Assembly: GCA_039029455.1 (NCBI GenBank)
Contig: JBCCGE010000097.1
Span: forward strand, 1 to 12,010
Direction: 5' to 3'
DNA length: 12,010 bases
From: JBCCGE01 sp039029455
GTDB taxonomy: Bacteria > Pseudomonadota > Gammaproteobacteria > Arenicellales > Poriferihabitantaceae
Shown here: piece by piece, positions 6,207 to 12,010 of the stretch
Numbering within the stretch: position 1 is the first letter of the stretch
Layout of the letters: each line of letters opens with the position of its first letter
The notes under the pieces: model-generated
What the model was told of the DNA's origin: nothing
Database searches by the model: none
The model's input: the letters and a program-made list of their open reading frames with translations, nothing else
Position numbers and translations under genes: made by a program

Positions 6207-7271
6207 ATGACACTCTTAATCTTAAAAAAAAATCAGCTGATCAGGTTCCTTAGTATTCGGATTGCGACGAAGAAATTTGCAGCACTGCTTCTCTTGCTGC
6301 TCGGCCCAACTGCGGTTCACGGTCAGATTCAGGTTGCTGCTTCAACTGTCGGTGAACAGGCGCTGAGTCTGACGCGTTCGGCCCCGGCGCATGTTGTCGG
6401 AGTTCAGCAAACCGACATTTCGAGTGAACTGACCGGGCGGATTACCTCAATTCCACTGCGTACCGGAGATCTAGTCGATGCGGGTGATACGGTGGCTGCA
6501 ATCGAGTGTTCGGACTATGAACTGTCCCTGGAACAGGCGCGCAGCCAGACCCGCTCGCTGTCTGCACGCAAAACACTGGCCCAGCAACAACTGACTCGTC
6601 TGAATAAGTTGCGTCAATCACGCAATGCTTCGGAAGATCAGATCAATCAGGCGCAGGCGGAGCTTGATGTAGTCAATGCAGAAATTGCCAGTCAGTCGGT
6701 TACGATCAGAATTGCAGAACACGAGACCGGGAAATGTGCGGTATTGGCACCGTTTAGCGGAGTCATCATCCAAAAACATGTCCACATCGGTGCCTTCGTA
6801 AGCCCCGGCACGCCGCTGATGAATATTCTGAACACCGAGAGTGTGGAGGTTAGTGTCAGGTTGAATTTAGCGCAACAGGATGAACTGGCAAATTCTGCTT
6901 CTCAGGTGTTTGAATTTGACGGAGAGTCTTTTCCGGTTACAGTGCGCACAATTCTTCCAATAATTGACGGTGCCAGCCAGAGTCAGGAGCTCAGAATGGC
7001 GCTTCCCGAGCGCAAGCCCCCGACGGGTGCAACCGGGCGACTGCAGTGGGCGCTGTCCGGCATTATTTTGCCGGCCGATTTCCTACAACAACGCGGGGGC
7101 AAACCGGGGGTCTTTATTGTCGATGGAACGGATTCAAACACAGCGGTGTTCCATCAGGTCTCTGATGCTGTGATTGGACGTCCGGTCAAGGTTGATCTGC
7201 CCGCCGAAACTGTGCTGATAACAGACGGTCGCTTTGCTCTGTCGCACGGAGACGCGATTCAGTTGAGATAA
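6207..7271 (+). CDS. RND efflux periplasmic adaptor (membrane fusion protein)
   Basis: A 354-residue HlyD/AcrA-type adaptor that would link the inner-membrane RND pump to an outer-membrane channel. A Sec signal sequence is visible: a basic n-region, the hydrophobic stretch FAALLLLLLGPTAV (about 24-37) and a likely cleavage after AVHG near residue 39. There is no lipobox cysteine, so it is probably not a lipoprotein. The first half of the lipoyl-like domain (about 68-100, SELTGRITSIPLRTGDLVDAGD) is followed by an alpha-helical hairpin rich in Gln, Ala and Leu (about 105-170). The lipoyl domain then resumes (VLAPFSGVIIQKHVHIGAFV), followed by beta-barrel and membrane-proximal domains. The n-region is long, and a later start is possible, but AGGGG 6 nt before this ATG supports it. 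It is the first gene of a two-gene operon, ending 13 bp before the permease. The substrate cannot be inferred. Confidence 0.93.
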   Translation: MTLLILKKNQLIRFLSIRIATKKFAALLLLLLGPTAVHGQIQVAASTVGEQALSLTRSAPAHVVGVQQTDISSELTGRITSIPLRTGDLVDAGDTVAAIECSDYELSLEQARSQTRSLSARKTLAQQQLTRLNKLRQSRNASEDQINQAQAELDVVNAEIASQSVTIRIAEHETGKCAVLAPFSGVIIQKHVHIGAFVSPGTPLMNILNTESVEVSVRLNLAQQDELANSASQVFEFDGESFPVTVRTILPIIDGASQSQELRMALPERKPPTGATGRLQWALSGIILPADFLQQRGGKPGVFIVDGTDSNTAVFHQVSDAVIGRPVKVDLPAETVLITDGRFALSHGDAIQLR

Positions 7272-7284
7272 CTTTGACACCCCA

Positions 7285-10200
7285 ATGTTTCAACGTCTGC
7301 TGCAAAACCATGTATTGGCGAATCTGACGTTTATCCTCGTCATGATTATGGGGGTTACGTCGTATCTGCTGATGCCCCGGGAACAGGATCCCTCGATCAA
7401 TTTTAACTGGATCGATATCACCACTATTTATCCTGGTGCATCGACTCCGGATGTCGAGCGGCAGGTCACCGATGTCCTTGAAGACGCTATCGATAATGTA
7501 TCGGACATAAAGTTTGTCTCCAGTACCAGTCGCGACGGCGTATCTTCCCTATTAGTCCGTTTCGAGGAAATTGATGAACGCACCTTCGATAAGCGGCTAG
7601 CGGATCTGCGTCGGGAAATAGAAGGTGTAAAGGACACGTTGCCGGACGCTGTTATCGATCCTTTCATATTCGAGATTACAACGGACAACGCGTTTCCAAC
7701 GGCCACGGTTGTGATCAGCGGGCAGGCAAATGATGACAATCTGCGGCGACAGTCAGAAATCATCAAAAGCGATATAGAGCGCCTGAAAGGCGTTGGCCGG
7801 ATTCTGGAAAATGGCATTACCGACCCGGAAATGCAGATTCGATTCAAGCCCGACCGGCTGGAGGCCTATGGTGTTACACCGGTTGATCTTGAAAACACCA
7901 TACTGGCCTACTACACCAACCTGTCAGCCGGCTCGATTGATGTCGGCGACTCCGCTTGGTCCGTTAAAGTTGAGGGAACCGACCCCAATCCCGATCATCT
8001 TGCCAACCTGCCGGTGGTGACCCGCGAAGGCGAGATTCGCCTGCGCGATCTGGCCGATGTAGTAATCAACACCTCGGATCCCGAACGCCTGGTCAGCTAT
8101 CGCGGAAAGCCGTCGATTCTGCTGTCGATCACAAAAAAAGAAAAGCAGAATATGCTGCAGCTGGTTGAACGCATACAGAACTATCTGGAAACGCGGCAAC
8201 CGCTGTCCACCGCAAGCGGTGTAACCGCAGCGCTGGTCGATGATCAGACTGAGATCACCCGCAACGCGCTGCGGATTATGCAGAACAACGCCCTGCTTGG
8301 ACTGCTTATGGTGTTACTGGTCACGTGGGTGTTTTTAGGCACCGGCATTGCGTTACTGACAGGCATCGCGATCCCCTTCATTCTGGCTGGAACCTTCTGG
8401 TTTTTGAGCAGCATCGGACAGACGCTTAATGTGCAGATCCTGCTGGGAGTTGTCATAAGTCTTGGCATGCTGGTCGACGATGCGGTCGTGGTGGTGGAAT
8501 CCATCTACTACCGGCTGCAGCGCGGTGCGGACACCCTGCGAGCCTCGGTCGATGGTCTAAGGGAAGTTATGGTTCCGGTGACGACAGCGGTGCTCACTAC
8601 AATGGCAGCCTTTCTTCCGTTGATGCTGCTACCCGGCATACTCGGGAAGTTCATGATCGTCATACCAATGGTCGTGACAACCGCCCTTGCCATCAGTCTG
8701 GTCGAGGCCTACTGGCTGTTGCCCGCCCATATCATCGCCAGCGGCATCAACTTCAATAAGCCCTCCAGAATCCACAGGCTTCGGGAACGTTTTCAGTTCT
8801 CCATACGAAAAATCTACTGCCGCATTTTGCTGGTATTTTTTCGATGTCCTCTGATTGCAATTTTGTTACTGCTCACCGTCTTCGGCGGCACCATCTACGC
8901 CGTGGCATCTGAACGTATCAAGGTCGACTTTTTTGCCAGCGACACGATTCGTCTGTACTACGTCAACATCCAGATGCCTCCAGGAACGTCGCTGGAGCGA
9001 ACGATGCAGAAAGTGTTGGAGATCGAATCCGCGGTAAACAAAAACATACGACCCGGTGAAGCGCGTTCAGTTGTCAGTTATGCCGGACAGCTGTTGACCG
9101 AAACCGAGCCATTTTTTGGCGACCAGTACGGGCAAATTCTGGTGTCGCTAAACCCGAAGACGTCGGATCTGCGAAGCGTGGAAGATATGATTGAAGCCAT
9201 GCGTTCCGACGTGGAATCCGTCACCGGACTGGATAAGGTCAACTTTCTGCGCCTTGCCGGGGGTCCGCCGGTAACCAAGCCAGTGAATCTCAAGGTTCGC
9301 GGCAATGACCGTGACGCGATTGTCGAAGCCATGGAGGCCATCAAGGCGTTTATGCAAAAAACCGATGGCTACATCGATATTACGGACGACGATTTACCCG
9401 GCCGAAATACTCTATCTCTTGAATTAAACAGCGCTGCCGTGCAGCGGACCGGCATACCACCTCAGGAAATTCTGCGGACATTGCGACTTCTGGTCGACGG
9501 TGAGGTGATTACTGACTTCCAGCATCTGGGTGAAAAAGTCGATGTGCGTCTGAAGGCTGACCACGATCTGAACGAGATCGATGAGTTGCTGCAATTTCAG
9601 GTTCCAGATAATACTGGTTCGCTGATCCCGCTGAGTCAGCTGGTCCACAAAACAGTCACCCGGACTGTCAGCAGCATTCGCCACTACAACTTCAGACGTG
9701 CGATCACACTCGAAGCTGATATTGACAAGTCGATCACGGATACCGTAACGGCAAATGATCTGGTGAAACAACATTGGGAGAAGATTCGAGTTCAGCATCC
9801 CGGTGTCGATCTGGACTTCACCGGAGTTCTTGATGACATCAATGAAAGCGTAGCTTCAATCGGTATCCTGTTTCTTTTTGGGATCGGACTGATTTACCTG
9901 ATTTTAGGCACTCAGTTCAGAAGCTATTTTCAACCGCTGCTGATTATCATGACGGTGCCAATGGCTTTCAGTGGCGTAGTTGTCGGTTTACTGATCTCCC
10001 AATACCCACTGAGTCTTTACACGCTATACGGTGTAGTCGCACTTGCGGGTATTGCAGTGAACGCTGCAATCGTTCTGATCTCCACGGCCAACGCCCATCT
10101 GGCGCGCACAAAAAATGTAACCACATCGATCTATCTGGCGGCGCGTCGTCGGGTGATTCCGATTATCATCACTTCATTGACGACTATTGCCGGTTTGTTC

Positions 10201-10425
10201 TCGCTGGCGACGGGCCTCGGAGGAAGTTCGTTGATCTGGGGTCCGGTAGCAGCTTCGATGGTGTTTGGGCTCGGTGTTTCGACCATTCTGACCCTGTTTT
10301 ATATTCCTTTGTTGTACCGTCTTTTCATGTCTCCCTGGACACGGTTGCGTCGGCTTGTGCAAGTTATCGTGAGGACATTACTTTGGCCTCTGCTTTTTAT
10401 CTTTGGTCGAACCGGTACACGGTAA
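7285..10425 (+). CDS. RND family efflux permease (HAE1/AcrB-like)
   Basis: A 1046-residue inner-membrane pump, full length for the family (AcrB is 1049). It would work as a trimer driven by protons, exporting compounds through the upstream-encoded adaptor and a TolC-like channel not found here. The N-terminus (TM1, about 10-30) is followed by a large periplasmic loop, a block of membrane segments from about 335, a second periplasmic loop (about 540-855) and the last TM helices (from about 857). The proton-relay aspartates are Asp398-Asp399 in GMLVDDAVVVVE, matching AcrB Asp407-Asp408. In TM10 the AcrB Lys940 position is Asn926 (GIAVNAAIVLI), a variant seen in other RND branches. The gene begins 13 bp after the adaptor stop and has no clear Shine-Dalgarno, so translational coupling is likely. 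Its C-terminal tail is basic (RTLLWPLLFIFGRTGTR). Confidence 0.95.
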   Translation: MFQRLLQNHVLANLTFILVMIMGVTSYLLMPREQDPSINFNWIDITTIYPGASTPDVERQVTDVLEDAIDNVSDIKFVSSTSRDGVSSLLVRFEEIDERTFDKRLADLRREIEGVKDTLPDAVIDPFIFEITTDNAFPTATVVISGQANDDNLRRQSEIIKSDIERLKGVGRILENGITDPEMQIRFKPDRLEAYGVTPVDLENTILAYYTNLSAGSIDVGDSAWSVKVEGTDPNPDHLANLPVVTREGEIRLRDLADVVINTSDPERLVSYRGKPSILLSITKKEKQNMLQLVERIQNYLETRQPLSTASGVTAALVDDQTEITRNALRIMQNNALLGLLMVLLVTWVFLGTGIALLTGIAIPFILAGTFWFLSSIGQTLNVQILLGVVISLGMLVDDAVVVVESIYYRLQRGADTLRASVDGLREVMVPVTTAVLTTMAAFLPLMLLPGILGKFMIVIPMVVTTALAISLVEAYWLLPAHIIASGINFNKPSRIHRLRERFQFSIRKIYCRILLVFFRCPLIAILLLLTVFGGTIYAVASERIKVDFFASDTIRLYYVNIQMPPGTSLERTMQKVLEIESAVNKNIRPGEARSVVSYAGQLLTETEPFFGDQYGQILVSLNPKTSDLRSVEDMIEAMRSDVESVTGLDKVNFLRLAGGPPVTKPVNLKVRGNDRDAIVEAMEAIKAFMQKTDGYIDITDDDLPGRNTLSLELNSAAVQRTGIPPQEILRTLRLLVDGEVITDFQHLGEKVDVRLKADHDLNEIDELLQFQVPDNTGSLIPLSQLVHKTVTRTVSSIRHYNFRRAITLEADIDKSITDTVTANDLVKQHWEKIRVQHPGVDLDFTGVLDDINESVASIGILFLFGIGLIYLILGTQFRSYFQPLLIIMTVPMAFSGVVVGLLISQYPLSLYTLYGVVALAGIAVNAAIVLISTANAHLARTKNVTTSIYLAARRRVIPIIITSLTTIAGLFSLATGLGGSSLIWGPVAASMVFGLGVSTILTLFYIPLLYRLFMSPWTRLRRLVQVIVRTLLWPLLFIFGRTGTR

Positions 10426-10569
10426 AGAGTATACGGCGCACAGGATTATATCCAGTGTTTGCAGAGACGTTTCGTGATCAGATTACGAAAGAATGGGATA
10501 TGACCATGATCGACTCACCAGCCTCTTCCAGACATTACAGCTTTTCACTATCGGGCAACGTCGGAGCGA

Positions 10570-11010
10570 TCATCTGAATTTCTTCATGATTTCGAGCGTC
10601 TTGTCGCTGATGTGGTGTTCTATACCCTCAGCGTCGAATTCTGCAGTCTTGGCATCGACTCCAAGTCGAATCAAAAACTCCAGAATAATCTGGTGCCGCT
10701 GCTTGCATTTTGCAGCGAGCTTCTGGCCCTTGTCGGTCAGAAATATCGATCGGTAAGGCTCACTTTCAATATACCCTTCGTCCTGCAGGCGCGACAACAT
10801 CTTGCTAACAGTGGGGTGAGCCACACCCAGACGTGCCGCCAGATCACTGGCACGAGCTTCCTTTTGAACCGCGATCAGATCCGCAATCAGCTCTACATAA
10901 TCCTCTGTGGTTTCGGTCTGACGCGCTTCACGTACTCGAGCAAACCAGCTTGCCTGAGTCTCGGGATCAGCGAGCGTAAGCTCTGTTTTCCTTTTAGTTC
11001 TGCTGGACAT
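10570..11010 (-). CDS. mntR: MntR, manganese-responsive DtxR-family regulator
   Basis: A 146-residue protein close to E. coli MntR, which senses Mn(II) and represses manganese uptake. The winged helix-turn-helix lies at about 37-92 (ASDLAARLGVAHPTVSKMLS, then a wing ending IFLTDKG), followed by the dimerisation domain. The metal ligands known from Bacillus subtilis MntR (Asp8, Glu11, His77, Glu99, Glu102, His103) can be matched to Asp37, Glu40, His106, Glu128, Glu131 and His132, so metal sensing should be intact. The N-terminal extension of about 28 residues is typical of the E. coli form. Its start codon overlaps the end of the upstream metal permease by 17 bp, so it is the last gene of a metal-uptake operon and probably translated by coupling. 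That context supports manganese as the effector. It lacks the SH3-like third domain of DtxR, as expected for MntR. Confidence 0.93.
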   Translation of the reverse strand: MSSRTKRKTELTLADPETQASWFARVREARQTETTEDYVELIADLIAVQKEARASDLAARLGVAHPTVSKMLSRLQDEGYIESEPYRSIFLTDKGQKLAAKCKQRHQIILEFLIRLGVDAKTAEFDAEGIEHHISDKTLEIMKKFR

Positions 11011-11389
11011 GCTGCACTCTGGTGTTTTTGACTTTCATGGGGCTGCGGTTCTTTCCAAAAACAAGTGCCAGTATAAACAACCCGGCCTGGATCACGACGA
11101 TCAACGGGGATGTTGCGGTGTCGAAATGAAAGCTCAAAATCATTCCGGTAAAACAGGAAAAAAGCGACACACAAAGCGCCACGATCAGCATTTCATCAAA
11201 TGAACGTGTAAGCATAAATCCTATGGCCCCCGGCGCGATCAGCATAGCGATCACCAGGATTACGCCTGCCGCATTCAACGAGGCAACTATGGTGAGCGCC
11301 AGCAGTATCAATAACCCGAAATGCAGATACCTGACAGGCAGGCCGATCACGCTGGCATGGGCCGGATCAAAACTTCGGCGGAATAGCAT
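10994..11389 (-). pseudogene. Manganese/zinc ABC transporter permease (ABC-3 family), 5'-truncated
   Basis: About 131 C-terminal codons of an ABC-3 family permease (SitC/MntB/ZnuB type), roughly half of the usual 280-290 residues. The family segment RRSFDPAHASVIGLPVRYLH is followed by four hydrophobic segments: LLILLALTIVASLNAAG, VILVIAMLIAPGAIGF, a stretch beginning MLIVALCVSLFSCFTG, and LIVVIQAGLFILALVFG. These proteins form the membrane channel for Mn(II) or Zn(II) uptake. The sequence stops resembling a permease just upstream of LFRRSFD (11369-11390). Beyond this point the minus strand belongs to a retrotransposon-like pol sequence, so the N-terminal half and the usual ATPase and binding-protein genes are missing. 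The remaining sequence has no stops and overlaps mntR by 17 bp, as in an intact operon. This fits a recent break or an assembly junction better than long decay. Confidence 0.88.
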
Positions 11390-12010
11390 CCTCGTAGACC
11401 AAATCAATGTGATGCTTGATGTGCCTTTCCACCGGTGTGCCTGGTGGTTTGAACACGTCCGCAAACTCAGCACACACCTTGTCCCAATGTGCAGGTTCGG
11501 TAGAATCACCCTCGACAGTGGCTGCGGATCCACTGCCGGGATCCTTGTCAACATGTTCAGGAACGACAACCCTGATGGACTTGTAGCCAATCGACCAACA
11601 ATGGCGACAAGTTGGGTTCTAACATGCATACATCAAGTGCGGGTGCGTTGCAAACCAACCCGCATCGACATGTTGCTATCCGCACTTTGGACATGGCACA
11701 CTACAGTAGACTGGTTTGCTATGGCTGGTTTCGGCATTTGCATCTGCCGATGCCAACAAACCCGTTTGCACACTGCCATTACCCCGCAACAATGCAAGCC
11801 AACACGGCAACTTGGTCACCTTGAGAGTACGTGCAAACATTTATAACGATACAAGTTTGACACTTGCAGCCAAGCGCTGCACAGGTCTCTTTGGCAACTC
11901 TTCCACAACTACACTTCCCCCCCGTGCGGTTGGAAACCGCACACAATAGGAACCCTAATCTACCTGCGGGTTCGCACTCTGGAGCCAGTCCATGCCAAGG
12001 ATGATTGGCG
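11370..12010 (-). mobile_element. Ty3/gypsy-type retrotransposon pol fragment (protease end to reverse transcriptase start), with stops
   Basis: A single minus-strand frame from the right edge to about 11370 reads as part of an LTR-retrotransposon polyprotein. It begins with PIILGMDWLQSANPQVD (12008-11958), the hallmark end of the Ty3/gypsy aspartic protease. Next come RFPTARGGSVVVEELP and, later, FARTLKV...WLALLRG, as expected between protease and reverse transcriptase. The frame ends with EFADVFKPPGTPVERHIKHH and then IDLVYEDAIPPK (to about 11373), the classic lead-in to the reverse transcriptase. In-frame stops occur at 11957-11955 (TAG, where Trp is usual), 11843-11841 (TAA), 11678-11676 (TAG) and 11621-11619 (TAG), so the copy is not translatable by the standard code. 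The protease DTG motif would lie beyond the window and the catalytic YxDD region is missing. The element is cut inside pol, not at an LTR. Such elements are known from eukaryotes, not bacteria. Confidence 0.8.
11924..11942. repeat. Perfect 8-bp inverted repeat in the retroelement fragment
   Basis: GTGCGGTT (11924-11931) and AACCGCAC (11935-11942) are perfect complements around a 3-nt loop, next to a run of seven C (11917-11923). It lies within the protease part of the pol-like frame. No role is apparent, but such hairpins can favour polymerase or sequencing errors. Confidence 0.5.

Noticed and set aside
10470..10490. Hairpin TTTCGT/ACGAAA between the efflux permease and mntR genes as a shared terminator
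   Set aside because: A 6-bp stem with a 9-nt loop and no T-run on either side is too weak to call.
10994..11629. A 211-residue permease starting at 11629
   Set aside because: The first 80 or so residues are the retroelement region read in the wrong frame. Only the part from about 11389 down resembles a permease.
11223..11846. Plus-strand open frame of 207 codons at the right end
   Set aside because: It is antisense to the permease and to the pol-like sequence, and it resembles no family I know.

Overview
The window is mostly a stretch of gammaproteobacterial chromosome (about 490 to 11,370) with two ends that do not look like it. The bacterial part is inferred from E. coli-type PNPase and ribosomal protein S15 in the order rpsO-pnp, a long (373 aa) Gram-negative aspartate-semialdehyde dehydrogenase, an RND tripartite efflux pair, and an E. 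coli-type MntR regulator. I cannot name a genus. These genes are intact, without internal stops or introns, so the bacterial DNA looks functional.

Layout. Positions 1-393 hold a degenerate 15-bp tandem repeat that runs off the left edge. A leftward block follows: a homocysteine S-methyltransferase family gene (492-1388), a RodZ-like membrane-anchored HTH protein lacking the usual C-terminal domain (1515-2090), a rho-independent terminator (2244-2270), pnp (2291-4381, TTG start) and rpsO (4424-4693). A divergent promoter region with spaced A-tracts (about 4694-4936) separates rpsO from rightward asd (4937-6058). Next comes a rightward two-gene RND efflux operon: adaptor (6207-7271) and permease (7285-10425). 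The last bacterial genes point left: mntR (10570-11010) overlaps by 17 bp the 3' end of a metal ABC-transporter permease (10994 to about 11389), which has lost its N-terminal half.

The permease is broken by a junction at about 11369-11390. Beyond it, to the right edge, the minus strand reads in one frame as part of a Ty3/gypsy-type retrotransposon polyprotein. It shows the end of the aspartic protease (ILGMDWL) and then the linker and start of the reverse transcriptase (EFADVF...HHIDLV), interrupted by four in-frame stops. This is a eukaryotic type of element joined inside a bacterial gene, not at an LTR. The simplest explanation is a chimeric contig, for example from a bacterium living with a eukaryote. 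A real rearrangement, or bacterial DNA inserted in a eukaryotic genome, is the more exciting and less likely alternative. The left repeat may be a second foreign end.

Functionally, rpsO-pnp forms a translation and RNA-decay unit under one predicted promoter. asd serves lysine, threonine and methionine synthesis and the cell wall. The adaptor and permease would form an efflux pump with an outer-membrane channel encoded elsewhere. MntR sits at the end of what was probably a manganese-uptake operon.
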